From Tuctoria greenei (taxonomy: Eukaryota; Streptophyta; Magnoliopsida; Poales; Poaceae), in contig JAYESD010000001.1 of assembly GCA_036927565.1 (NCBI GenBank), positions 253,299,097 to 253,363,096 on the forward strand: DNA of 64,000 nt. Reading direction: 5' to 3'. Below the pieces are notes generated by a model, which did not search any database, had not been told where the DNA came from, and saw only the letters and a list, made by a program, of their open reading frames with translations. The position numbers were made by a program, and so were the translations under genes. This document shows positions 1 through 10,310 of the stretch, one piece after another (the stretch's first letter is position 1; every line of letters starts with the position of its first letter).

Positions 1-770
1 AGGGTGAACAAGAGTCCAAGTCGTATGGGTATTGGAGTCTATCTATGAGCTCATATAGAAGGCTAGGGATGTGGTCCCTTGTAAAGGAGGATCAGATATT
101 ATATTTTATCATGTGCTTGCTGCATAGGAATTTCCAATCTGCTATGGAGAGGAGGTGAAGGCGATCTTCTCCTCTGATGATCTTATTGTGCAGCCTTCCT
201 TAGGGATTGGGAATGAATGTGATCAGATTATTTAATCTGAGTACGTTCTTGATTTCTTCGTAGATCCATCCTTCTGTTCGTGTTGCTTTTGCTGCGGCTG
301 GAAGTATATTATCAGCTTGTTACGTGAAGAATTCTGTTTCTGGGTGCTTTACCCTAGTGCATGATTTCTGCCAAGAGAAAGATCTGCTTAGCTATTGAGA
401 GGATCTGATTGGACGGTGGGGTTTTATCTTTATTCTTTTCATGTGCTGTGTATGCTCCAGACAAGAGATCCCAATCTGCTACTTGGCTGGAAAATTCTTT
501 CCCTACTGACTCGGTCTACTTATCAGTCAGGTTCTTTTGTGGATGGTGATCAAGCAACTGCTTGAAGAGGTGATCTGGGTGTTTGCTGTACTTTCTCTTG
601 TCCTATTCGTGGTTAAAATCAGCACCAAGGGTGGGAGCTTTGTTGTTTTTGGTTTGCATCTCCAGTAAGCCAGCTTCATCTATCAATTTTAAAGTTGTTT
701 TCGATATATTAATTCTTGGATTGTCTAGTACCGTGAAAGATTGGGACAACATCACGGAGACACGCTCGTG
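1..770 (+). mobile_element. Ty3/gypsy LTR-like promoter and leader block (left edge cut)
   Basis: The block starts with a U3/R-like arrangement: a TATA-type stretch near position 52, a GC-poor leader, then a run resembling an LTR polyadenylation region around 85-110. It follows a gypsy protease remnant in every complete unit, which is the order expected for a 3' LTR. Both strands stay open for about 75 codons around 583-810; the plus-strand version survives in all five units, but the peptide is not recognised. In units B, C and B' a 78-codon minus-strand frame is also open. In A it is stopped by a CAG-to-TAG change. I could not fix TG/CA ends or a primer-binding site, so the family call is tentative. 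Confidence 0.4.
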
Positions 771-774
771 TTCA

Positions 775-1312
775 TATCACTTCTGCTATGAAATAAATGG
801 GGACAGCTAATCTAGTTCAAATAGATGTCCGTCATTTATTTTTAAATGAGGTAGTACACGTGCATCATAATACATTTAATTTTCAGTTGACTGAAATCTC
901 TGATTTCTTAAGTGAACATCGATAAACTATCTGGTTGGTATTGAACGGAGAATTAAAGACCTTCAACCTTCATCCAATGTTCTCCTCTCTCTCTCTCACT
1001 TAATTCTCTCACCCACATTGATCATCCTACCCCCTTCCCCTGGTTGTTCTCAAGAAGTTCCCCACCGCCGCCAACTCCCACCTCACACTCCCCTACCTCC
1101 CACCATTCTCAGGCCGTTCTCGTCGTGGGACCCGTACCGCTCCCCCATCATCTTTTTTTATCTCTTCTACTATTACCGTTAAGCCGACCTACTACCTCTA
1201 GAGTTTCCTTCTATGGTCGGAGCCCGTGGTGCTCGTGCAAAAATCCCACCTTCTAAAACATCAGCGAGATTTTAACATCAACATAAATCACCTTTGATTT
1301 AAATAGACTGAA
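775..1312 (+). repeat. MITE-like block P, forward copy
   Basis: This block reappears inverted and diverged at 6293-6800. Shared marks are the ATGAAATAAATG-GGACAG start, a CT-rich microsatellite, a CCCCTTCCCCTGG stretch and a closing TGATTTAAATAGA. The TACTTCCTCTATTATGAAAT edge of the inverted copy recalls Stowaway-type ends. Short proline-rich frames inside are low-complexity products, not genes. Confidence 0.5.
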
Positions 1313-1318
1313 AACAGA

Positions 1319-2040
1319 CACTACATGAGAAAGGCTCATTCAAGATGTGTCCGCATGAGGAACGGAGACGCGCAAAAAGAGCATTTGTGTCGTCGCGTCT
1401 CACATTATAGAGTAATCGGAGACGAGCTATTGGGCATGTCACCAATCAGTATACATGAGAGACAAGATTTAAGAACCCTCGTCTCATTTTTGTTAGAAAT
1501 CCGAGTCAACCTTTAAAGCAGCCAGTCTCCTTTTTCTATGAAATCCGAGACGAGCTTTAAGGCAGTCATATCCTTTATGTAAAATATCCGAGACGGATTT
1601 TATGACAGTCCGTCGCAGTTTTGAAGACTAATTCGAGATGGGATTTTAAAAAGTCCATCTCCTTTTGGTAAGAAGTCTGAGATGGTCTTCATGAAAGCCC
1701 ACCACAGATTTAATGACTAATCCGAGACGGCCTTCCAATAAGCTCGTCTCCTTTTTGTAATAACTGAGAGACGATCTCTAAGAATGACCGTCTCCTTTAT
1801 GTAAAAAAAATCGAGACGGGCTTTATGAAAGTCCGTCTCCTTTTTCTGAGGCTAATCCGAGACGGTCTTCAATTCAGCCCATCTCCTTTATTTATGAAAA
1901 CTGAGACAATCTTTATGTCAGCCCGTCTCCTTTTTGTGAGACTAATGTGAGAAGATCTTTAATTCAGCCCATCTCCTTTATTTATGAAATATGAGATGGT
2001 CTTTATGGTAGCTCGAAGCGGATTTAACTACAGGCAGGGT
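1319..2040 (+). mobile_element. CACTA-type 5' end with subterminal hairpin repeats (truncated)
   Basis: The segment opens with CACTACATGAGAAA, a CACTA-like terminus. About ten imperfect repeats follow, built on GAGACGG ... CCGTCTCCTTTTT in alternating orientation, so neighbouring copies can pair. Dense subterminal repeats of this kind are typical of CACTA elements, where they bind the element's own protein. No matching CATGTAGTG terminus is found downstream. The 3' part appears lost, perhaps by insertion of the LTR-like block that begins at 2123. Confidence 0.5.
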
Positions 2041-2122
2041 CATTATAGCACTAACAGGAGATACACTCTATTGGAAGCTAGTATCATATTAGGCGGCCCT
2101 CTGTTTATCTTGGTTGCCGGCT

Positions 2123-3180
2123 TGTGACACCCAGTTATGAAAAAAACGAACCAAGTCAATTGTATGTGTGCCTCGGATGTTGCTTCATACATACACACTA
2201 ACATCACAAATCATACATAGAATTTAACCATGCCACAAATAATATAAATACCATGATTCTATTGCATCGGAAAATAAACTAACGTAGGTAATCAACGGTA
2301 GTACGCAGCCTAGTGCTCCACGTTGTCTTCCAAAATATCTCTTGTAGCTGAATTAATTGTAGGGATAGCAAAGTTGAGCACATGTCATACTCAACAAGTG
2401 TGGAAAAGTATGACACGTACCTTAAATCAAGGATGGAAATAAATAGTTCATTGCAGAAAGCTCATTTTAGTTCACGAACTTATAAAGGCAACCTACAATG
2501 TCTAGGTGTGTTTAAATCCTATCACAACCAAAGTAATTATCATATCACCTATCCAATATCCTCTTTTACCATCATAATTCATTATTAAGAATCCAACAAT
2601 TAATATCATAACCATATGCTAATTTCATGCCTTCTCATAACCAACCATATTCATATGACATAACCAAACTATTACCAAAACCCAAGTCTAATTCTTATCA
2701 TGTAGGTCATCCAGGTGCTCTTAATCGGGAGCACGGCCATCATGATAGTTTTACACTCTGCAGAGATAGTACCACTTTACCCACATGTTCGTGATTTCAT
2801 CACCTTTCAGTGACAAAGAGCCTCTATGTTGCCTATTCACACTTCTGTTAGGGTGTGGCCAAGGGATCACAAAATAGCCTTTCAAAAGGGACTACTAGTA
2901 TGTACGGATCCACTAAAGTTTCACTACCAGGCTTGAATCCCCATTTCCCACCCACGAGACCCCTCGTGTGCCATGCAATTCCCAGGGTAGCCCTAATCGA
3001 CTCCCGTTCCCCATATCATCCAATGGTCCATACAATATCAACAACACACCTAATTACTCAGCTATGTTGCACCCATATTTGGCCTTTTGGTGGCACTGAT
3101 GTTCTGCCATATTCTCATATGGACCGGTCCTTAGATCTAAGAGCGGAGATATCCACGTCAATACTTGATCTGCATCACTT
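2123..3180 (+). mobile_element. LTR-like fragment starting TGTGACACCC
   Basis: TGTGACACCC is the usual start of a class of grass Ty3/gypsy LTRs (RIRE2/Dasheng-like). The stretch has no sustained coding frame. Its right edge meets the copia gag at about 3180, the same point where unit C resumes after its deletion. No second LTR, primer site or target duplication was found, so it could be a solo or truncated LTR. A 110-codon plus frame inside (2855-3187) has no recognisable domain. Confidence 0.4.
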
Positions 3181-4199
3181 CCAATGATCACGTCGCTCGT
3201 GCCAAGTTCTTTAAGTGTGGAGATAAAACTATTTACCAATTGGCAACCTGTAAAGCCCTTTTTATTCTTGTTGTTGTTTGCATAGGAGGACTTGAACTTT
3301 GTTTGCTTCTCATCATGGGAAGTAGGACCTGAAAGATTAGAGCAATCTATATGAAAATGTCATGTCTTACCACATTTGAAGCATCGTGGATAAACACTAC
3401 TTCCTCTTCTTCGAGTTGTCACATTTTACAATGCTTTTGAGAATCGAGTAGAAAGAAGTGCTAGCTCCTCCTCTGGAAACTCCTCAATATGTTCAAGGGT
3501 TAGAGAGGACAACAAAGCAAGTGTACCACATGATGAAGATTGTCTAGAGCTAGGCATGTGATGTTGAGAAACAAATGCAAGAGACTTGTTGGGGTTCTTA
3601 CATGAGATTATGTCAATTTCATGTGTTTTTAACTTGGAATATAACACATATAATGTAAGTGTACTCATTATAGTGGAATCACGAATAGATGTAACATTCA
3701 TCTCCCAAATTGACATTTCTAATGCACTTAGTAATTGCCTAGCATTTTCAGCATCTGGAAAATTAACATTGACACTACGCAAGTTGCTGAGAATTTTGTT
3801 AAAGCGAGAAAAGAGCTCATCGATTGACTCACCGGGTTGCATCTCAACGCGCATGTATTCTTTCATGAACATGTCTTTGCTCACCTCCTTGATAGTGTTG
3901 GATCCTTCATGATAATCACATAGAGCTTTCCAAACATCGTATGCAGATTGGAGGTGCGCAACTCGATCGAAGTTACTTTGAGTCAATCCTTGTATGATCA
4001 AGTTCTGCGCCTTGTTGTTATTGTCGACATCTCTCATGTTTGTAGCGGTGAATTGATCGTTTGGCAGCACGTTGTAAGGCTTGTACACCTTCTCCAATAT
4101 TTTGAAGCCTTGCGTCTGGATGAAAGCCTCCATACATGCCTTCCAAACTGGAAAATCAATGCTACTAAACACACAAGGTTTTGTAGAGTATTTCTCCAT
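3181..4199 (-). pseudogene. Ty1/copia Gag (UBN2-type) with zinc knuckle, decayed
   Basis: Gag coats retroelement RNA in virus-like particles. The minus-strand frame begins MEKYSTKP at 4199 and runs 257 codons. It includes the SIDFPVWKACMEAFIQTQG N-terminal part (the usual FxGxNYxxW region) and the YDVWKALCDYHEGSNTIKEV and MQPGESIDELFSRFNKI motifs of the UBN2/copia Gag family. It ends at a TAA after FSKAL, where other units have a Gln codon. Beyond the stop, the same frame holds a CCHC knuckle, CFKCGKT-stop-HFHIDC, with TGA replacing the Gly/Trp before the His. All five copies carry this TGA. Protease, integrase and reverse transcriptase are absent. The start lies 47 bases downstream of the primer-binding site, as expected for copia. 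Confidence 0.85.
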
Positions 4200-4245
4200 G
4201 ATGATTAGTCAAAACACGTGCAAATCACAAAGGTTAGAGCACCGT

Positions 4246-4258
4246 GGCCCTGATACCA
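4246..4258 (-). promoter_or_regulatory. Copia primer-binding site (initiator Met tRNA type)
   Basis: On the minus strand this reads TGGTATCAGGGCC, two bases after the LTR end. The usual plant copia site is TGGTATCAGAGCC, complementary to the initiator Met tRNA. Unit A has one mismatch that the other four units lack. Confidence 0.8.
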
Positions 4259-4260
4259 AT

Positions 4261-5305
4261 TGTAGGATCGAAGAGCACTTGAAAAGCTACTAGAGGGGGT
4301 GAATGGTAGATGAAAACTTTTTCAACGGAGGCAATGAAAACCCCTCGACAGAAAATTAATCTGTTAAGAAACCATGTGTGCAACTGATCTAAACATGTTC
4401 AATCGTGAAAAAAGTAGTATATAATATAGATAATAAAGTCACAAAGACACGAAAACAAGAATCACAGAAAACCGTCAAGAAAAACTCAAGTTATGATTGA
4501 AAGATCAAATAAAGGTCAATCTATCCTATCCGACTAAAAACAAATCTACAACACTGCAAAGAAACTTTTGTACATTAGAAACCACAAATCCAATGATGGT
4601 GAAATTTTCACAGATGATAGATAAACAAGTTGTGAAGACAACCCAAAAATAATCACGTCAATTGGATCTGTAAAACTCGAGTTAAGATAAAAACACTTAC
4701 GCAAGGTTGGACTGTGCAGAAACTCGACGAGAAAAACTTGTCTGAAACAAGTCGGACGAACAAGGCACAAAAGCTCCTCTAAACTACAAATTTTATTGAT
4801 CAAAACACAAGTGGAACAGCCCAAAGTCGTCTCTCCACGAGCTCTGGCCTTCCTTGCTTTTATAACAAACCCTAGGGCAAAGCCAATCTAAACTAGGACT
4901 CCAATCCTACTCAGTTTCAAATGAAATATTACATAACTACTCAAGACTCTTCTATACGCAGATAGAAGGAATCTTAAGACTTCCAAACATTTTAGAAATG
5001 TCCTAAACATTCCTAAAATAACTCAACTTCGTGACCCACACGAAATCTAACCAAAACAAACTCCAAACTTTCCATAAACGAACCATAAATACCTTAGCCG
5101 CGGCCTGAGGCATAATCCAGCTAGTTGGACCTTTCCTACTAATTCTTTACGTCCACTTCTCTTCATCACGCCTTGGAACCATGTTGCCACGTCCATGCAC
5201 TCCTTGCACACATGCAAACTAAATCTTTTGCTAATGTTGAAAAACACCAAACTATCCTTTCGTTCCCAGTTGTCTATATCTAGATGTTGCCTAACAGCTG
5301 CAACA
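4261..5305 (-). mobile_element. Copia 5' LTR (minus orientation)
   Basis: The inner end, read on the minus strand, is CGATCCTACA directly before the primer site. The outer end is placed at TGTTGCAGCTG, giving a TG...CA element of about 1045 bases. That outer limit is only a motif-based guess. The CTAGAGGGGGTGAATGG stretch near the inner end is a widespread plant copia LTR motif. No 3' LTR is present in the unit, so the element is a 5' fragment. Confidence 0.6.
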
Positions 5306-5386
5306 TGGAAAACATGTTCTCTATTAAATCCTTACACATATTCTATCATTGAACCTTGTGAAGAGATCATTATTTATGTGAATATA

Positions 5387-5851
5387 TAGTTTGAACTCTC
5401 TAATGTTTTTATCATTAGATAAGCTTTCATCATATTATTCATAACATTTGATCTACGTTATATATTGACGTGTTCGAGAAAGTAATGATGATAGAGGAAA
5501 TTATTGGTATTAGTATTCATTAGTAATTTTCTATCCATATGTATTGTCTTTTGGATACATCAGTTTTATTGTCTTCTCACTATAACCTTTTAGTATTCCC
5601 AAATGATACTTGCTTTCCCCCCCCCCCCCCCCCCGAGCTTAAATTCAAGTTGTTTCAAAGTTATATTACATGAAATATGGATTCCATATTTCTACATATA
5701 TATTTATCATATATTTCTGCAACCACGATCAATTTTTTTACCTTTTAAGTCATTTTTAGGAAATTTTCACTTTGCTTAGGCATTTCAGATTCACTTTTTT
5801 GCTTACAAAATCCCGTTCCTTTTTATTTATGAAACTGTGTTTGCGTGTTTC

Positions 5852-5909
<58 letters not shown>

Positions 5910-6112
5910 ATGTTCCTATTATGTAAAAATGCTCATTTGTAATAGGAGCTGAAAGTGGCAAATGTTATAAGTCAGCTTCAGGTATTTTTCTATGTTCAAC
6001 ATTTTACCCTCTTCTTAATATCTAGTCATCCAATGATTGTTATGTTAAATAAACAATGTTTTAATACATAACTAATGTATGCACATGATGAACCAGACTG
6101 CCGGCCCACCCC
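5387..6112 (+). repeat. Arm Q1 of the Q inverted-repeat family
   Basis: Homologous in inverted orientation to 9616-10310, and in part directly to 8935-9225. The outer limit is sharp: similarity to the inverted arm stops just outside the shared TATAGTTTGAACTCTC. The arm holds an 18-C run at 5617-5634 and a GT microsatellite. No transposase frame is present between the arms. It may be the terminal repeat of an old non-autonomous element, but target duplications were not found. Confidence 0.6.
5859..5905 (+). repeat. GT microsatellite
   Basis: Uninterrupted GT run ending at a GTGCGTGATG boundary. The same locus is shorter in A' (about 46553-46592), B, C and B'. It is among the fastest-changing positions between otherwise matching units. 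Confidence 0.95.
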
Positions 6113-6292
6113 AGCCACACCCATGCTGCCTCAAGGCGCAGCTCCGAGGTGAGATCTATCCCCTACTACGCAACGAAATCTGCATTTCAATGATTTCTAA
6201 GGACTCTAGTACATCAAATCGCTTATGGATTTTCAATCATCTTATTTTGTAAGTAATATTTTTCAATTAGCTGAAATCACATCTGATATCAA
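6113..6292. other. Spacer between Q1 and inverted P, unassigned
   Basis: A short GC-rich patch (CTGCCTCAAGGCGCAGCTCC) is followed by AT-rich sequence. It is present in every unit. No coding signal or recognisable element end is seen. Confidence 0.5.
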
Positions 6293-6800
6293 TCTGTTTA
6301 AATCAGAGGTGATTTAATTCGACAAACAAATCTCATTGATGTTTTAGAAGGTATGGTTTTTGCGCAAGCTCCACAAGCGAAGGAGAATCTAGAAGTAGTA
6401 GGTTGGCTCGATAGTAGTAGTGGAAGAAAAAAACAAAGATGATAGGGGAGTGGTATGGATCCCACAAAGAGACAAGCCAAAGAATGGTGGGAGGTGGGGG
6501 AGTTTGTAGTGGGAGGGGGCAACGCTGGGGAACTTGTTGAGAACGACCAGGGGAAGGGGGTAAGGTGACCAACGTGGGTGAGACAATTAGGTGACAGAGA
6601 TAGAGAGTGGAGAAGGTCTGATGCAGGTTGAAGGTCATTAAGTATCTGTTCAATGTTAAATAGATAGTTAACGGACGTTCACAAATAAATCATAGATTTA
6701 AGTCAACTGAAACTGAAATGTATTATGACAAAGACAGCTATTTTGAACTAGATTTTCTGTCCTCATTTATTTCATAATAGAGGAAGTATTTATTATTAGT
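6293..6800 (-). repeat. MITE-like block P', inverted copy
   Basis: Reads as the reverse complement of block P with many substitutions, so the pair could form a long imperfect hairpin across 5 kb. Unit A lacks about 12 bases near 6374 that every other unit keeps. Overlapping short frames here (CDS-like on the minus strand) are products of the CCCCTTCCC and CACCTCCCACC stretches. Confidence 0.5.
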
Positions 6801-7205
6801 GGTGCTCATAGGACAGTATTTCGATTTCTTTGTTTCAGTTAGTGCGGGTGCCAAGGATTAATCGGGGCCAGGGTGGTGACAGGGTCCATGTTTTTTCTTT
6901 TCTTTTGGTGATTCTGAATGCCTCGATGTCGTTAAGGTAATTTCTTGCATGCTGCTTCGCGCGTGCTTTCTTGGTGGTAGCAATTTCCTACCGTTGTTGG
7001 AAGGTTGGTTTATAAGTAGAATGCATCGAGGCTGCTCAGCTTTGATCATGGCATGTCGTTGTCCTTTCTGGTGCTGGCAGGCTAACTCTAGAAACTCATG
7101 ATTTGCATGAACCAGACATGTTGTAGCTCTAATTGTGGATCTGCATCGCTTTACGGGCCGCTAATAGTGCGACCTTAACAGAAGGGTTGGAATTTTTTCC
7201 CAGGA
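6801..7205. other. Unassigned single-copy-per-unit sequence before the CACTA insertion
   Basis: It starts with a TTTGTTTCAG acceptor-like motif followed by GTGCGGGTGCCAAGG, then moderately complex sequence. In unit B the corresponding stretch gives an 80-codon frame (18864-19106); in A that frame is broken. The sequence resumes after the CACTA, so the CACTA interrupted it. I do not recognise it. Confidence 0.5.
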
Positions 7206-8796
7206 CACTACAAGAATCTATCAATAGGGCTTCAGGGAAATTATAACCATTAGGGACATCGAACTTAAATAGTCTAACACCGTCGGTTTAGTCCCCCCAA
7301 TGGAAAAAAATATAACTGTCGGTCCTTTTGTGGCGGCCGACGGCCATTATAATTTACGTCGTTTCCTCCAAAAATCTCGACGGCCTTACCTAAAGCCGTC
7401 GGTTTCTCCCACCAGGCCGACAGTCATATGTTGGACCTGGCACCCCGTGAAAACAGCCTCTCCCGCCCAAACAATAAAACCGCCGGTTTGTAGTGTTGCC
7501 TGATGTTTATAGACTATAGCTATCGGCTTCAGATTCTAAGCTGATGGCTACATCTGTTGGCCCCCGATTCTCTCTCGTACCCTACAAATTTTCAATCCTC
7601 TACACAATCCCTCTTTTTGATATTCCCACTACTTGCGAACTGCAAAACCTAACTGCACACAACTTAAATCGCGCCACCCCACACTTGCCCACTTCTAGCC
7701 ACACACCACCAGCCGCCATCGCACACCACCAGAATGGAGAACCTCCTGCGGGAGATCCTGCTTCCTTGGTCCTGCGGGAGATCCTGCTTCCATGGTGGCA
7801 AAGACCTCTGCTTGGTTGGTCCTTGGCAACGACAACCTCCTGCAGGAGATCCTGCTCGTGTCGGCCTCCCCACCAGCCTCCTCTAGGGCGCCCTCGATTT
7901 CCATTACTGGTACCTCCATGCCTCCAGCCCGGTCTCCCTCCACCGCTTCCAGGCACGCCACCCGCGTTGTGCATCCTCTGAGTCAACCTCACCTCCGAGG
8001 CGCCTGGACGTTTGCAGATCGTTTCAGTTCGCCCGCTGTTATCGGATCGGAGCTCAACACCGCTGCCACCCACCAGGCCGGCACCTTCTTTGCTGATGCC
8101 TGAGGGGTCCTCTACAGACTCCATCCTTGACACCCGCGGCGGCTGCCTCCTTGTCTCAACTCTCGACGACCGCTATGAGTCAACGGAGCTCATGTGCTCC
8201 CTTGTCGGTACGGTGATTCCCAACAGTGTGGATGTGTTGGCGTGGGTGAACTCCGTCGTCTCCTCGTCCCCTTCGCCAACGAGTCAGGGCCGCGCTAGAC
8301 GTCCGATAAGCTTCACATTAAAAAAATAAAAAATTGTTGACGATCTCTCAATCCAATGATTGAGTAAGAATTAATGGTTAAAAAAAACATGTTAGCAAGC
8401 TCCAGAGGAATCCAATGAATGAGCATGAGTTACTTGTAGTGCGGTTAAAAAAATGAAAATGTAATGGTTAAAGGTGTCAGGTGAGATGGACAACTGACAG
8501 TTTTATGCCAATAAAGCTGCCGGTGAGCCCCAAGGCCGACAGCTATACAGAAATTAAATGTGTCAGTATTAGCTAGGTCGATGGTTATAAAGATTAAATG
8601 TATCGGCATCTGAAACCGACGGATTTAATTAAGAGTTAAATGTGTCGGTACCGACAATTTTATGAGTTAAAAACGTCGAATCAAGAGCGTCGGCTTAAGC
8701 CGACGGTTCACCAACATTTATAAAGTATGTATGTCAGCTATAGAAGGAAACCGACGGTTATAAGGCCAACGGCCTTTTTACTCGTTTCTTGTAGTG
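7206..8796. mobile_element. Non-autonomous CACTA element, GGA target duplication (unit A)
   Basis: Ends are CACTACAAGAA and TTCTTGTAGTG, a perfect inverted pair. It is flanked on both sides by GGA, the 3-base duplication expected for CACTA transposition. Subterminal GACGG/CCGTC motifs (for example CCGACGGTTATAA) crowd both ends. The interior is GC-rich and encodes no transposase, so movement would need a partner element. Of the copies in this window, those in A and A' keep both termini intact. Confidence 0.9.
7730..8330 (+). other. GC-rich interior of the CACTA, possible captured gene fragment
   Basis: Long frames are open here on both strands, and the composition differs sharply from the AT-rich flanks. 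The plus-strand stretch that begins MPEGSSTDSILDT near 8096 stays open in all copies, with mostly conservative changes. CACTA elements often carry pieces of host genes. I recognise no domain, so capture is only a possibility. Much of the openness follows from low stop-codon density in GC-rich DNA. Confidence 0.3.
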
Positions 8797-8799
8797 GGA

Positions 8800-8934
8800 A
8801 CCTAGATTTGACTATTGTTAGCCTTCTTTAGGAAGGATACAGTAGGACTTGGCAATCAGTGATTATTTGGCTGAGGTAGGAAACAATTTCTGAGTGGATT
8901 CTCGTGTTGATTCAGTTGTTGGAACTTTTACTCA
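8800..8934. other. Unassigned sequence resuming after the CACTA
   Basis: Continues the segment interrupted at 7205, sharing the GGA at the join. Unit C lacks about 20 bases of it (GAGGTAGGAAAC...). No element end or coding frame is seen. Confidence 0.45.
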
Positions 8935-8995
8935 CATTCCATTATTTTATTTATGAAACTATGTGTGCTGGAGTGCATGCATGCTTGTGTGTGCG

Positions 8996-9029
<34 letters not shown>

Positions 9030-9225
9030 TGTGATGTTCTTATTATCTAAAAAATATGCTAATTTGCATTAGGAGATTAAACCGGCAAAGGTTATAAGTC
9101 AGCTTCAGATATATTCCGATGTTCAGCATTTTACCATTTTCTTAGTATCTAGACGTCCAAAGATTTTTATGTTAAAGAAACAATGTTTTAATACATCGCT
9201 AATGTTTGTACATGATAATAGAGTA
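8935..9225 (+). repeat. Arm Q2, partial direct copy of Q
   Basis: Shares with Q1 the order TTTATGAAACT, GT run (8999-9028), GATGTTCTTATTAT, AGTCAGCTTCAG and AACAATGTTTTAATACAT. It lacks the poly-C half. It faces the inverted arm Q' across about 390 bases, making a local hairpin-capable structure. Confidence 0.6.
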
Positions 9226-9615
9226 ACTACTTCAACGAATACACATATGAATATAACATACATACCAGCCATTTTACAACCTTCCGTCCATAATCATCAC
9301 CGTTGTTAAAAACTTCATTGTGAGCAGCAGGGATGACTCTGATGAGTTCATTATGTATCCACTATTTTCTTTGTGGCATTCTGCATAACATTATTTGCAA
9401 GGTACAACAAAGATAACCTCTTTGTAGTAGAAGATGTGTGAAATTCATATTTCCATGTTTCAACAACTTCTCAGTGGTAACGACCATGAGAGATACACCA
9501 CTTTAACAAATCTTTCCTTTTGTTAAGTATAACATTGTATGAACAAGTATCATGACGCTTGTATGTTATCCTTGTTTCATGAGGAAATTATCACACAACA
9601 AAAGCAGTTTAGAAA
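9226..9615. other. Loop sequence between Q2 and Q', unassigned
   Basis: AT-rich sequence of ordinary complexity, conserved in every unit. Frames are short and interrupted. No similarity to the other modules was noticed. Confidence 0.4.
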
Positions 9616-10310
9616 AATACCTGAAGTTGACTTATAACTTTTGCCACTTTGAGCTCCTAATACAAATGAGCATATTTTTTACATATTAAGCACATCACAC
9701 ACACACGGACGCACCGTGCGTACACACACACACAAACACAAACACAGGCACGCGCGCGCATACACGCACAAGGATTCATAAATAAAAAAAGTGGAATCTG
9801 AGGTAAAAGTTCGAGCAACTTGAATTAGGTTGCAAGAATCCCGTAAGAATGCAATTTTTTAAGCAAAAAAGTTTTTTCTTTAGGAAGCTGAAATGCCTAA
9901 GAAAAGTGTAAATTTCGTAAATATGACTCATAAGATGAAAAAATGTATTTGATTGTAATTGAAGTAATATAAGATAAATATATGTAGAAACACGGAATCC
10001 ACAGATCCTGGAATATAATTTCGAAGGAACTTGAACGTAAGCAAACCGGGGTGGGGGGGGGGGGGGAGGAGCAAGTATCATTTGGGAATATTAAAATTTT
10101 ATAGTGAAAAGACAATAAAGCCAATGTATCTGAGAGACAACACATATGGTTAGAAAGTTACTAATGCATACTAACACCAATAATTACCTCTATGATTATT
10201 ACTTTCTTAGACACATCAAGAGTTTACAGAGATCAAATGTTACAAATATGCTGAAAGCTTATCTAATAATAAAAAACACTAGAGAGTTCAAACTATATAT
10301 TCATATTGCT
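9616..10310 (-). repeat. Inverted arm Q' with AC microsatellite and poly-G run
   Basis: Reverse-complement counterpart of Q1, with AC-rich tract at about 9699-9770 and a G run at about 10052-10066. Similarity to Q1 ends at ACTATATATTCA. The MULE of unit B landed inside this arm, at the point where unit A reads AATATAAGATAAATATATG. Confidence 0.6.

Noticed and set aside
583..810. 75-codon hydrophobic protein conserved in all units
   Set aside because: The opposite strand is equally open in three units, the region reads as LTR leader, and no family is recognised.
1340..2030. CRISPR-like regular repeats
   Set aside because: The GAGACGG repeats alternate in orientation, vary in length and sit behind a CACTA terminus in plant DNA; spacers are not unique.
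3586..4293. Plus-strand frames over the copia gag
   Set aside because: Shadows of the minus-strand Gag reading, which has recognisable family motifs while the plus frames have none.
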